Shown: in pieces, positions 1 to 11,412 of the stretch
How positions within the stretch are numbered: the stretch's first letter is position 1
Layout of the letters: every line of letters begins with the position of its first letter
Assembly: GCF_050624435.1 (NCBI RefSeq)
Contig: NC_134537.1
Location: 11,652,584-11,716,583, forward strand
DNA: 64,000 bases
Direction of reading: 5' to 3'
Source: Tenrec ecaudatus
Taxonomy: Eukaryota; Chordata; Mammalia; Afrosoricida; Tenrecidae
Program-made: the position numbers and the translations under genes
Notes under the pieces: generated by a model
Told to the model about the DNA's origin: nothing
What the model saw: only the letters and a program-made list of their open reading frames with translations
Database searches by the model: none

Positions 1-289
1 TCTAAGCTCAGCTTTCCTCTGCTGTGGTGTAACCAACCCACCATGTGTTGATGGCACCTGGGTCTGTCCGGTGGGAGGAGGACAGAGGAACTGATACGGA
101 TGGGCCAGTGAGTGTGCTGCTGGCTGAACTACCTCCGCACACATCTGTGAAAGAGGAACAGGCTGGAATAGTTAAACCCCACCTTAGAGAGCCTGGGAAG
201 AGCATCCAACACATGCCTGTGGTCGGGGGTGGGTGCCAGCCCATGTAAAGGCGAAACTGAGGTACAGGGAGGAAGACAGACATAACTGA

Positions 290-545
290 CAGGACAAGGA
301 AGAGCAGAAACAGGTGGTTTATTGGGGGGGGGGGGTGCACGGAGCTCCTGGACAAGGTGCCTAGGCCTAGGCCAACAGGTAAGGGAAGTCGTATTCAGCA
401 GCTCAGGGGAGGGTTTTTTAAAGGGGTGGTGAGGAATGTAGGGCAATTAGCATATGGGGCATGGAAACCAGGAGAATTGCTGGTCTGCTGGTCGACTCCT
501 TGCTGCTTTCTTTGAGCCAGTAACATCTGGTTTCACTGGTTATCT
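290..545 (-). mobile_element. Probable solo LTR, unidentified ERV
   Basis: Read on the - strand it has a TATA-like tttaaaaaacc, a C-run, then aataaa (reverse complement at 318-323), the order of signals in an LTR. A G-run (324-335) lies in it. Its 5' side abuts another LTR at 546. Family not recognised. Confidence 0.4.
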
Positions 546-840
546 TATCCAGCCCCGCTTGGTGGTCCACGTGGAGAGAGGGGGAGGGGAAGGAGGACAA
601 GGGGAAAGGGAACAGGGGAGCAAGGACGGGAGAGGAGAGGGGGAGCCAATGGGAGGTCACCCACTAATTACAGGTAAAGACATACGTCACAGGAAGGGGC
701 TGCACTATAGGTTATACAGCAATGAGAGGGGGTGGTCTAGGGACATACACGCAATAGGAAGAGGAGGGATTGGGGGTATGCATGTGGCAAGATGGATGGA
801 TCCTAGATTCAGGATGGCAGCTTAACTTGGATGTCACAGA
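546..840 (-). mobile_element. ERV LTR, family A, partial
   Basis: Shares long blocks with the LTR at 17911-18590: ccccgcttggtggtccacg, cgtcacaggaaggggctg, ggtggtctagggacatacac and gattcaggatggcagc. A 90-base G/A-rich stretch replaces the TATA-proximal part. No internal retroviral sequence on either side. Confidence 0.65.
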
Positions 841-2552
841 GCCAGTTTGATCTGTTCTCTGGCTCAACTGATAGAGACCACCTACAGGAACCAAATCAAT
901 GACTGCAGGCCTATCCACTGTCCTTAAAAGCAGGGAGCAGGCCTACCGTAGTCTGGTGACCGACTGTCTTCAAGGAGGATGTCTGTAAGCGTCTGACCTC
1001 GCGCCACACATGCCCAGGCCAGGAGGTGGCATGTTCAAGGAACTAGAAGAAGGTAGCGAAGAGGAGAGGTAGGAAGGGGTGGCTCATGCAAGGGCTGTGT
1101 TTACAAGGCCATGAACTTAAACTAAGAATGAGGAGAACCGCTGGAGGGCTTTCAGCAGGCAGCTTGGGGTGGGTGTACGTCTGGGTGGAGCGGGGTCAGT
1201 GGGGAAAGGGCGAGGAAAGACAGGGAGGTGGGGAACATCGTGGAGAAGTATTAGCAATGCTCCAGGCCAGTGCTGGAGACAGAGGCATGAGTCGTGGTCG
1301 AGGGGTGGTCGCTGATGTCTGGGTAGATGGGGCTGTCCAGGGAGGGTTGAGTTGGAGAGTGCTAGTCACATCCTAGCAAGGAGAGTGTGGAGCAGCAGAG
1401 GGCAGTCCGAATTTGGGACAAGGATGGAGGGAGACTGGCCTTGAGTGGGATGTGAAAGGGCCAGTGGCAGAAAGCAGGTGGGAGGGGCCCCAGCTTTCTG
1501 ACCAAACAGCAGGGAAAGGTGGCCTGCAGGAACGGGAAGATCGACTTCCTGAAATGTGTGCAGACTGCAGAGCTGGGCCAGCGTAGCCCCTCCACAGCTC
1601 CGTCCTAGGCAGGTCCTGTTGTGCCAGGACGGAGGAGCAGAGCCAGGGCAGCTCACGGCACTGCCGTGACATTGGAGGGTAGAAGGTACATGCTCAGACC
1701 ACAGGGACTAGAACCAAGGGAAGGCTGGGATGCAGGGGAGGGGGGCCTTGAAGGAGTCGCAGATGCATTTAAGAACAGGTGTTGAGGGCCTATCTGGAGC
1801 CAGGCCCTGGGATCTGGACAGACACATCTTTCCTGGTGTTTTCTGAATGCAGCGTCTGGCTCAGGAGGTCGGAGGCAGAGCCCGAGGTGACTCATCTCTG
1901 TAGCTGCTGCCGGCCACACTGCAGAGACCCGAGGTGCCTGGAGGTTGGCTTTCTCTTCAAACCCGCAGTGCAGTGCAGTCTGTAAGTTTTCCTGGGCCAG
2001 AAAGCTGAGGCTTTTAAGGTTTTGTCATTTGTCTGAGGGCACCCCAGACAATGGGAGCTTAATTGTCTTCTGGGGGGTGGGAGTGGTAAAGAACCCAAAT
2101 CAGTGCTGCCTCAAACCACCCCCGGCTCTTTTCCAGGATGTGGTCCTCAGTTCGTCCATCCAGACCTTCCTGCTGTCCGCCGGCCTCCAGCTGGGAGCTT
2201 CTGCAGCCCGTCTAAAGATAGTCTACCTCACAGGAAACCGGAGGCTATTGGTCAACTTCGCAAGTAAAGATGCCCTCAGAGGGCGCGAGAGGGAAGCGCT
2301 AACCACTGGCAGAGTCTGTGTGAGGACAGGCTGATTGGCACCTCCCAAGCGCTGCTCTCCGGAGCCACCAAGGTAGGTACAGAGAGCTTGGTTCCACGTG
2401 CACCTGTGGTTGTGGGGGACATGGCGGTCAGCGGTCCATGATCAAGGCAGGCTAATGAGGTTGGTTTTGCCATACGTGCCCAAATTAAGAGACCGTTTCA
2501 TGGAAGTGTTGGGCGTAATTGTATCACTTGTGATCAGCCTGTGACTTTTCCA
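841..2552. other. Unique flank, no gene seen
   Basis: GC-rich non-repetitive DNA apart from the exon-like segment at 2137-2372. Open frames here are short and lack recognisable protein features. A weak MIR/L2-like stretch may lie near 1770-1830. Confidence 0.4.
2137..2372 (+). other. Exon-like segment, possible upstream non-coding exon
   Basis: A pyrimidine tract ending in ttttccag (AG at 2135-2136) and a donor-like caag|gtaggt (GT at 2373-2374) bracket 236 bases of non-repetitive sequence containing an inverted CCAAT motif (attgg) near 2249. CX3CR1 has non-coding 5' exons in other mammals and this lies 17 kb upstream on the same strand. I could not match it to a known exon, so this rests on splice-site appearance alone. 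Confidence 0.18.
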
Positions 2553-2762
2553 AACCAGATTCACTGCCATTGAGGCAACGCTGACTCCCAGCGACTCGAG
2601 AGGGCAAGGAAAGCTGAACCGCCTGTGAGTGTCCCAGACTGGAACTCTTTACAGGAGAGGGAGGCCCCATCGTTCCCCCTCAGAGTCGCTGTGGCGGTTT
2701 TGAACTGGTGACTTCGCAGTTGGCAGTCCAACCCATGACTACTGTGCCACCAGCGCCCCACA
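2553..2762 (-). mobile_element. AfroSINE
   Basis: Antisense copy: starts with the RTE-like tail (aaccagattcactgccattg), has the 'ggttttgaactggtgac' B-box region and ends with the tRNA-like 5' end (gtgccaccagcgccc). Nearly full length. Confidence 0.85.
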
Positions 2763-3574
2763 GCCTATGACCAAGAGTGTTATTAATGACATCGGAGGGT
2801 TGAGGGTACATGATCATGGTCCGACCTTAACTGGGGGGGAGGGGGGAAGCATCATATAAAATTGCACCAGGACAATATGGAGGAATTTCTATTTTTTAAG
2901 GTGAGAACTAAGGCCTGAAGTTCTAGTTTAATAAATCAGCACCGTTGTCATTCAGAAACCCATGCTTAGGCGTGTCTGGGTGAAGCGATCCAATGGGTGG
3001 GCTTCTTAGATAGAACCCAGTCGGGCGTGGAGTGGAGCGCGGACAGAGCGCCGTCAGGCATTGCTAACTGTGTAAACCAGATGGTGGGCTCCTGGGGGTT
3101 CTCTCTGCTTCTGTCTGCTCTAAAAAATAACAACAATTTTAAATGACTTTTGAAGGTTTAAAATGATGAACAAAACAGATGCATCGAGATCGGAAGGCGA
3201 AAGATGCAGGCATCTGGGTGGTAGACTAACAAGTGGCATTTCCCCCCTTTGGGGCTACGCTTTTCGGGTGGCATCCACTCCTGGAAGGCTAACTCTCACA
3301 TCTACATTTTTTTTTTAGTGGAAATTTTTCATTATCTTTAATTCCAAGTATAATCAATACTTCCATTTTGCTTCAAATAATAGTGGCTATGTCTGTTTTT
3401 GATTTTGCCTAACAGTTTTTTTAATTTTTTTATTTTAACATCTACATTTTTATAATGAGCACCTGTTGCAGCCCCAATAGAAAGTGTTTTCATCCATACA
3501 CTGGCAGCATGGATCTGATGTTCAATATTGATGTATGATGTCAAGGTCGCGATGAACAGACTGACTTGTACTGA

Positions 3575-3762
3575 GTTGATTCAAAGCCACCCTAGAGGAG
3601 AGGGTGGAGTGATCCTGGGGGTGGGGGTGGGAGTGGGAAGGCTTCCCAGACTGTAACTCTTCATGAGAGTAGAAAGCCTCGTCTTTGTCCCAAGGAGTGG
3701 CCGGTGAATTTGAAGTGCTGACTGCTATCTGCAGCTCAACTCGCAAACTACCGTGCCATTTA
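3575..3762 (-). mobile_element. AfroSINE
   Basis: Antisense copy with the 'gagttgattcaaagccaccc' tail and the 'gagtagaaagcctcgtcttt' body. A GGGGGT-rich insertion at about 3615-3640 disturbs the middle. Confidence 0.8.
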
Positions 3763-3764
3763 AG

Positions 3765-4831
3765 GCCCCGTGCCAGGCTGAGGAGCAGCTCCCATAAAGA
3801 GTGCCAGTCCCGGAAACAGGGGGCAGGTCTGTAGTGCATGTCTGGTAGGACAGGCCATGCCTCGGCAGCCACTGGAATGCAGTGAGCTTGGATTGAGTCG
3901 CTGTGGTGAGGGATGGTCGGCTCAGAAGGCTGTGCGCTTGGAAACAGTTTTCAGAAAGAAACAAAGGAGGGCTAGGCGTGATAGAGGCAAGACAGGAAGC
4001 AAACCAGTAACCTTTTGTGGTGAATGCTTCCTGCTGACTGCGATTCCTACAGGGCAGGCTTCTAAGGGTGCCTTCCACGTGGAAGTGGACGGCCAAGTCT
4101 GTCTCCCAGCAGAGCAGCGGGTGTGGTCAATTAGCCATCGAGTGCTTCGTGCTGTGACACCAAAGTCCATTGGGGAGCCCGACTGCGGTGGCTTGTGCGG
4201 CACAACAGCCTCTCAGAGCCCTGAGAGATGGCCCAGCTGAACCCAGAGGAAAGTCAGTGATCTGAGGCATTTCTTCTTACAAAATACTGGTTGGGAGGGA
4301 AAATGTAACGTAGGAAAAAAACAAAACAAAACAACCACGTTTAACCCAAAAAGAAAAAAGAGGAAGATGGGACAGTGTGAAAAAACAAGTAAGAAGACTT
4401 CCCAAGTGAGCTTCAGCTTCCAGGGACCATCTGAGAATCTGAGAAGGGGCCTCCGGTGCTGGGGAGGCGCCTGGGCTTCCGGATGAGGGCAGGGAGGATG
4501 GTGGGCAGAGGCAGGGCAGTGGCTGCGGGCCTTGTGGTTAGCTGCTGCCAGCTTCATGCCAGCTCAGGTGTTTCAGAAGAGGGCTGTGCCAGAGGGTTTT
4601 CAAGGCTGTGACCCTTTGGCAGCAGGTCACCAGCCCTTTCTGCAGAGGGCTTCCGTCCCCTCCCCCCTTCACCCAGTCATCTCATGCTTAACCATTTCCA
4701 GCACTGGGCTCAGGACCACTCAAAAGAGTTAGGGTTCGGGAAGGACCTGATGGAAACAAGCCCTTTGTTTTCACCAGGGGAAGCAGAGCCTGACAGCGTC
4801 GTGTCCGCTTTCAGACTGACAGCTCTTAAAC
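3765..4831. other. Unique flank, no gene seen
   Basis: Non-repetitive DNA between an AfroSINE and a SPIN transposon. Overlapping open frames on both strands have no recognisable domains. Confidence 0.4.
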
Positions 4832-5331
4832 CAGCGGTTCTCAACCTGTGGGCCGCGACCCCTTTGGGGCCCAAGGACCCTTTCACAAGGGTTGCCTAAG
4901 ATCATCGGAAAACACGTATTTCCCATGGTCTTAGGAACCGAGGACACCGCTCCTCTATCTTCTCCGGGCGAGTTGGCCCACATGCAGATAGGCCCACATA
5001 GGAGTACTGGCATAAAGACTGTTACCCATGCTACACCATGCCTCAAGACAAAATGTCATTGATTTGTCATTAGAAATAAATATTTCACAATAATTACATA
5101 TAGTCTTGGTGATTAATCAGTCTGCTTTAATTATGTTCAATTTGGCACAATGAAAATACATCCTGCCTAGCATATATTTACATGACGATTCATTACAGTA
5201 GCAAAATGACAGTGATGAAGTAGCAACGAAAGTAATTTTATGCTTGGGGTCGGGGGTGGGGGGTCACCACAACATGAGAAGCTATATGAAAGGGTCGTGG
5301 CAAGAGGAAGGTGGAAGGTTGAGAACCACTG
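4832..5331 (+). mobile_element. SPIN (SPace INvader) hAT transposon, long non-autonomous form
   Basis: Begins cagcggttctcaacctgtgg and ends ggttgagaaccactg, inverted termini of the hAT family SPIN. Internal SPIN landmarks present: tcattgatttgtcattagaa, caatgaaaatacatcctgc, gaagtagcaacgaaa, caccacaacatgag. Flanked by 8-bp duplications tcttaaac (4824-4831) and tcttaaaa (5332-5339), 7 of 8 equal. No transposase frame, so it moved with a helper. Confidence 0.92.
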
Positions 5332-5424
5332 TCTTAAAACATGGGAAGCTCCGCCTGGGATGTCTCCATCAATCCCACACCCCAACCCTGCTGGGAAACG
5401 AAGTCCTGGATCTGTACTTATTTG

Positions 5425-5605
5425 CATGTCACTTGACCTGGCTGAGCCTCCGTTTCCAGTGCTTCCAAAGGAGGCTGGTCACTGAGTTGCAAATGTAGAA
5501 GCCCTGGGATGGGCGCCTTTGGGATGTCCGTGAGGATGGAAGGCACCGTGTCAACAACTAGTTCCAAGCACTCAGCATGGCCCGCGGTTGGTGCCCAAGA
5601 AACAA
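5425..5605 (+). repeat. MIR SINE
   Basis: gtcacttgacctggctgagcc followed by 'gtgaggatgg' and 'caagcactcagcatggc' spacing typical of an ancient MIR. Surrounding 5333-6205 is otherwise unique. Confidence 0.6.
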
Positions 5606-6205
5606 CCATGGCTGTGGAGAGGGTGCAAAGGAGGCTCAGAAAGTCGAGGGTCCTTACGAATACTCATGGCCTTTGAGTGATATTGTCAAGGATCCAGGGA
5701 GGTGGGGAAGACAGGGGGCTTGTGGCGGCTGACCGAGTCCAGGATCAATGCTCATCTCCCTCCCTGACCTCTACTCGGGTGGGAGAGTGGGGTGGCGTCC
5801 ATGTTCAGGGGTGTTCCTACAAATCAAAAGGCCTGACCTCAAAGAACCTTCCCCTTGAGACCCAGAACCTCTCCTTGCCCCCTCTCCAGGCCCAACCTTT
5901 GACCCGAAGGGGATCCTCCTCTATTCCTCTAGCAAGCCTAACAGTATTCAGAACCAGAACTCAAAGTGCAGCGGCCAGGTTAACAACTTGCTGTGCACTA
6001 ATCTCCCACAAAACCACCCTCCTCTGGAAGGAGCCAGACCCCGGGAGACTTCGCTCACATCCAATCCTGACCGCAGCCCTGCCCCTCACCCCAACCCCAA
6101 ACAACCACAACCCTGCCGTTGTGGTCAACCCTCTGTCACAGAGTTGCATCCCTCTGTAACTTTCCTACTGAAACATGCGTCCTTAAATAAGATGAATGGG
6201 GCCCT

Positions 6206-6395
6206 GGGGACACACTGGTTCAGCCCTGGGCTGCTAAGCCAAAGAGGTCAGCCGTAGGCTAAAGGACCTGGCACTCTGCTCCCTTAAAGATGACAGCTTT
6301 GCATGGCCGAGGGGACCATTCTACGCTGTGCTCTGGGGTCACTAGGAGTCAGGATCCACTGGACAGCTCACCACCACCACCACCACCGACAGGCT
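6206..6395 (+). mobile_element. AfroSINE
   Basis: Sense copy, old: 'gggctgctaagccaaagagg' near the 5' end and 'ggggtcactaggagtcagga' near the tail. Ends in a CAC-rich run. Confidence 0.75.
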
Positions 6396-6696
6396 TCTGT
6401 TTCTGCCCGCGATGTTCACATGTGTGGGTTTTTACAGCAGGTCGGGGGTTTGGCCTGGTTTCTTTCGCCCTTTCTGCCCTCACCCTTCCCCGCAGCAGGG
6501 CACCGTGGGGAGGCAGGGAAAGCGCTGTGAGCTGCCTTGCTGCACAGTTGTCCCGTGAACCTAAAAGTGCAGGGTGGACCTGCCCTCCTCTGGGTGTCCT
6601 GGTTGTGGGGCTTTTAGGGAAGCTTTTCTCCCCTGGTGCTGGTGGGTGGCCGGCAGTCAAGCACCAATGGCTTCCAACAAGTCCATCAGCGGATGA

Positions 6697-6879
6697 AGAA
6701 ACCCTGGGCTGTGATCAGGAGAGTGCAGACCCACAAGTCCCTCCACGGGAGAAAGAGGTGACAGCCTGCTCCCAGAAGGACTGACCGGCTCAGAAACCCT
6801 GGGGAGTGGCACCGCTCAAAGCCCTCCAGTCCCATCGACTGGATGACTCAGTCAACTTGATGGCGGTGGGTTGAGGTTT
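6697..6879 (+). mobile_element. AfroSINE
   Basis: Sense copy with 'ccacgggagaaagaggtgac' and the tail 'cagtcaacttgatggcggtg'; a small deletion removed part of the tRNA-like head. Confidence 0.7.
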
Positions 6880-6904
6880 CTAAAAGATATCACCACCACC
6901 CAAA

Positions 6905-7183
6905 AACCAAAACCTTTTTTTCTGTCAATTCCATTCCAACTCACGGGGATGCTAAAACAAAAACAAAAACCAAACTCACTGCCATCAAGTCCATTCTGAC
7001 TCATGGTGATCCCATGAGGGGAGGAGGGGAAGAACCGCTCCTGTGGGTTTCCTAGACTGGTGCTTTTTGGAAGGTAAAAAAAAAAGCCCATCTTTCTCCC
7101 AAGGAGTGGTTGGTGGCTTCAAACTGCTCACCTTGCAGTTAGCAGTCCAGCACATAATCACTGTGCCACCAGGGCACCTCCTA
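6905..7183 (-). mobile_element. AfroSINE with a second tail fragment
   Basis: 6966-7183 is a full antisense AfroSINE (aaccaaactcactgccatc to gtgccaccagggca). 6905-6950 repeats the tail only, so a second truncated copy sits head-on. Confidence 0.8.
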
Positions 7184-8042
7184 AAGGATAGCTGCTGAGT
7201 ACTAACCATCCATTGTCCCCCGCACTCCCCCCACCCCGCCCCCGTGCTCCAAACATCATTCTTCAAATGAGCCCCAGAGTGAAAGCTACTCACCCATCTA
7301 TCGCCTAGAGAACCTGTGACCAATGGTGGGAAATTCGACAGCCGGCCGGAATCCTAGGCAGTGGGAGTCTGACCATAGACAGTCACACGCCGAGCGTTGG
7401 AGGACAGACTCCCAAGACTGTCAATTCCCAGTTTTCAAAATGTGGTCCGCAGGCTCAGACAATTACCAACTGCATCTCCATGAGCTACCATCTGTATTTT
7501 CTCGGCACCCTAACGATGCCTTGCTATCCGTTTTTACAGCGCGCATAGTTGGAAAAAGCCGTGCATTATCTTTTATTATTTTAGCAGGGGAGGCTTTCAA
7601 ATTTTTTTCATGGTTTTCCTTATTCTGTCCCCCGACACCTGCCTCTCCTCTGCTCCTCGGCCCCGGCCGCTCTCCGGCCTCACGGGAGCCCCTGCCATAT
7701 GCAGCTGACTTTCCTGAATGTGCTTCAACGTCTGCCATCTTCACTCCCTCTTTCTGGTGGACTTTCTCCCACCCTCCCTGTCTGACCTGGGCTCCCAAGA
7801 AACCTCCCCACATTCAGATCCTCCAAACCTTTGGCTTCGAAATCATCCACCAACACCACACATGCCTCCCCTTTGTCTATGCCGAATGTCCCTCCCACTT
7901 TAAGACTCAACTTCAATGGTAATTCCCCAGGGATACCCTCGGCAGGACTCTATCCCAGCCCTCAAGGGGTCGTTACAGAGGCTGATTCCTTGCACTTCCT
8001 ATAGCTTTTCTTCTATTCTAGCATGAAACAACAGTTACTGTG
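7184..8042. other. Mostly unique flank; possible MER5A fragment
   Basis: 'caaaatgtggtccgcaggctc' at about 7435-7456 resembles the 5' part of MER5A (hAT-Charlie). The 199-residue open frame at 7323-7922 runs through this fragment, is Pro/His/Ser-rich and shows no domain, so I do not call it a gene. Confidence 0.35.
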
Positions 8043-8210
8043 GGTTAGGCCTCGGGCTGCTAGCTAAGAGATCAGGAGTATCAAACCCACCAGTCCATCT
8101 GAGGGAGAAGAGGCTGTCTGTTTCCCTAAAGATCGACAGCTTTGGATACCATCTCTAGGGGATCTGACCCGAAGGCAGTGGGTTTGGGTTGTTTGATTGG
8201 TTTCTTAGAC
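8043..8210 (+). mobile_element. AfroSINE
   Basis: Sense copy: 'gggctgctagctaagagatc', 'ctgagggagaagaggctgtc' and tail 'aaggcagtgggtttgg'. Confidence 0.7.
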
Positions 8211-8815
8211 ACGTTTGTCTCTATAGCCTCTTGCTCTGCATCTAGCCTGAGATAAAGATGCCCAAGAGATACTTGCTCAATGAAGAGACCAACTTAAGCG
8301 GCATTTCCTTTCAAAACCTCACAATTGAGTTCACTAGAAAGGAGTTAATACAGTAGGCAGAGGCGGCAAGCCCAAACCCCGAACCGCGGCAGGTTGTGTA
8401 AGTGGTCTGGCCTTCTCCTGTTGCCGCGGCTTTGCTTGGGACAGCCATCTATGCCGGAGATCTCACCGGCAGTCAGTGGGGCCAGGCTGTTTCAGGCTGG
8501 CTCATTCACTTCACGGAATAAAGACTCGCTCTGCGTTTTTGCTCTGGGGGGAGGTAGGGGTGCGTGGTGTCTGTGGTCAGCATGCATGGGGAAGCCATCA
8601 GGCCCCGGTAAAACACCGCACACCTAACAGTACCAGAGTGACAACAGCCTTGTCTGCACACGTCAAGTTCAAGTCTTGCCGGCTTCAGGAAATCCATGCA
8701 TCTAGCTCTCCTCTGTCTCCCAGACAGAACCTTCACTGATTGCACATGGGTTGATGGGTCGGTGAGCCCCAGAAGCTTCGTGTTCCCTGCTAGACAGCTG
8801 TAGCTCTAGAAACAA

Positions 8816-9916
8816 CACAAAACAACAACCACTGCCACCTGGTGATCCCCAGGCATTGTTAGACAGGGGAGAGCTGCTTCGCAGGGTTTCTGAGGCTGTC
8901 GATCTTTTTTGTTTAAGTAATGAAATCATTTCACTGGGGGCTTGTACAACTCTTATCACAAACCACATATACATCCATTGTGACAAGCACTTTTGTACAT
9001 TTGTACATTTGTTGCCAACATAATTTTCAAAACATTTTCTATTTGAGCCCTTGATATCAGCTCCCTCCCTCCCTCATGAACCCTTGATAATTTATAAATT
9101 ATTATTATATTTTCATGTCTTACATTGACCAACGTCTCCCTTCACCCACTTTTCTGCTGTCTGTCCCCCAGAGAGGGGGTTATATGTAGATAATTGTGAT
9201 TGGTTCCCACTTCTCCCACCCCACCTTTCCCTTACCCTCCTGGTATTGATAATCTCATTATTGGGGTTTATCTGTCCTGGATTCCCTGTGTTTCCAGCTC
9301 TTCTCTGTACCAGTGTGCATCCCCTGGCATAGGCAGATTTGTAAGGTAGAATTGGGGTCATGATAGTGGGGGAGGAAGAAGCATTAAAGAACTAGAGGAA
9401 AGTTGGATGTTTCCTCTGTGCTACACTGCACCCTGACTGGCTTGTCTATTCCTTGTGACCCTTCTGTAAGGGGATGTCCAGTTGCCTACAGATGGGCTTT
9501 GGGTCTCCACTCTGCATTCCCCCTCATTCACAAGGATATGAATTTTTGTTCTTGGTCTTAGATGCCTGATACCTGATCCTATCAACACCTCATGATCACA
9601 CAGGCTGGAGTGCTTCTTCCATGTAGGCTTTGTTGCTTCTGAGCTAGATGGCCACTTGTTTACCTTCGAGCCTTTAAGACCCTAGATGCTACATCTTTTG
9701 ATAGCCGGGATCCATCAACTTTCTTCACCACATTTGCTTATGCATCTGCTTTGTCTTCAGCGATCATGTCGGGAAGGTGAGCATCATGGAATGAGGCTGT
9801 CAGTCTTTACGGAAGCAGACACCACTTCTTTCTCCCATAGTGGCTGATGGGTTTGAACTGCCGACCTTGAGGTCAGCAGCAGAGCACTTAAGCACTGGGC
9901 CACCAGGACTCCTTTG
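8816..9916 (-). mobile_element. AfroSINE split by an L1
   Basis: 8816-8900 holds the 3' part and 9792-9916 the 5' part of one antisense AfroSINE. The L1 at 8901-9791 separates them, and the junction sequence tgaggctgtc occurs on both sides. Confidence 0.85.
8901..9791 (-). mobile_element. L1 3' UTR insertion, dominant family
   Basis: Antisense 5'-truncated L1: T-rich start, then the reverse complement of the family's terminus (gagcccccagtgaaatgatt), the purine tract, and the block 'gaagcaacaaagcc..acatgg' in reverse. Target duplication tgaggctgtc at 8891-8900 and 9792-9801, extending imperfectly to 14 of 16 bases. Confidence 0.9.
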
Positions 9917-10135
9917 CTCTTTGCCCTAGACTGAGAGCTCCTGTTGTTGAGGACTGCAGCCTTCTGTCTAGTTTTCACAGCGCTGGCTGGACCTTGAGAG
10001 ATGGTCTAGCCCAACACTTTCCTTCCAGAGAGCAGGAAACCCAGGCAGAGAAGGCAATGCCTCCTACACCCCCACCCCTAAGGTTTCCCAGACACTTGTG
10101 GGGTGTGTGTGGATTTCTATGAACTACATGGCTCT

Positions 10136-10300
10136 TGGGAGTCCTGGATGGTGGGTGTAGTGGGCTACACATTGTTCTGCTAACCACAAGTTCATCCGTT
10201 CAAAACCACCAGCTACTCCTCAGGAAAAAGATGAGGCTTCCTACTCCTGTAAAAATTCACAGCCTCAGAAACTCACAGGGCAGCTCAGGGTCAAGTGCGT
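10136..10300 (+). mobile_element. AfroSINE, 3' truncated
   Basis: Sense copy from 'gggagtcctggatggtgggt' through 'agatgaggcttcctactcct' to 'gaaactcacagggcagc'; the RTE-like tail is missing. Confidence 0.85.
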
Positions 10301-10334
10301 GCGCTGTGTGCAGAGACAAGGTTGAAGTCCTGGA

Positions 10335-10475
10335 ACAAGCTTCCTTGAGCAGGTGACACGAATCTCTCACACCTCTGTTCCTTATTACTACAACGGGGAT
10401 CGTGATTTCCCTTGTGGAGAAGACTAAATGGGTTCTTGTGTGCGTAGAGTGACAGCTATAGGCATTCAGGAACAG
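10335..10475 (+). repeat. MIR SINE
   Basis: 'tctgttccttattactacaa cggg' style core followed by 'gaagactaaatggg' and 'gacagctataggcattcagg', the order of MIR. Confidence 0.5.
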
Positions 10476-10479
10476 CAGG

Positions 10480-11074
10480 CCTCTCCTAAAGCAGGCTATC
10501 TGGGGTGAGATGCTGGGATGCTAACAGCCTATTGGCATCCTCGTGGGGAAAGGCTGGGGCTCATGCACTTCTCTAGCTTCACTTACACTGAAGGGGGTGG
10601 GGAAAAAACCAAACCCCAAATGGTCTCATATTCTTTCCCTTAGACGTTAAACCCAGTTTTCACCTAAGGGCCTAGAGAGTCATAAGCAGAGGCCCAGGAA
10701 GGTGGAAGGGAGGGTGGCTTTAGAAACTAGGTAGCAGGCCAAAAGCGAGGGGAAAGGCAGCCCCATCAGGAGGGGGTGGGGGCGGGGTGGCTAGATTTGG
10801 GTCACCTAAACAAGAAGGGAAGTTGAGAAAGGGAAGCTGGCTGGAAACAATGGCCACAGACATGTGCAAAAAATAAAAGGGCAGGCATGAGAAAAGGAAG
10901 CGGCCTAGAGGAAGTTGGACGTGAGCAGCTGGGAGGAGAGTGGGTGATCGTATGTAACAGAACCTACAGAAACTAGTTCTGCTGGGGTCCGGCACTCACG
11001 AACACTCGAAGCTCTGACCCTTCCAGCTCAGACACCAATGACGGTGAGGAGTCAGAAAAATCCTTGATGTTGGT
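10480..11074. other. Unique intronic or flanking DNA
   Basis: No repeat or gene recognised. Purine-rich around 10680-10920. Confidence 0.4.
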
Positions 11075-11222
11075 CTAACTCAGAGGGGCCCTGTGAGAGA
11101 GTAGAACTGTCACATCGGGTCCCTAAGGCTGTAGACCCTTTCAGCCACATCTTTCTCCCCTGGAGTGGTTAGTGGGTTTAAGCTGTCAAGCCTTTGGTTA
11201 GCATCTAAGCACTACCAGGGGT
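11075..11222 (-). mobile_element. AfroSINE, degenerate
   Basis: Antisense: 'gagagtagaactgtcacatc', 'ccacatctttctcccctgga', ends 'cactaccaggggtcc'. Confidence 0.65.
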
Positions 11223-11412
11223 CCATGGTCATGAATAACCTTGTGAAAGTGTTTAGGCAGCAGAAGGATTCCTCCGGGGTCTGAGTGAACCTCTGTGTCT
11301 GCGTTCAAGGCCTGGGTGGCAGTTAGGGACTTGAGCCAGACTAATATCCTTGTAGGCTGTCATTTTATACCCAATAAATAGTGTGATCGATAATCAGGCA
11401 AAATTATCCCTC

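Noticed and set aside
546..840. A complete endogenous retrovirus
   Set aside because: Only LTR sequence is present at this and the other family A sites; no gag, pol or env remnant.
7323..7922. 199-residue open frame
   Set aside because: Begins just after an AfroSINE and runs through a MER5A-like fragment; no domain and no homologue recognised.
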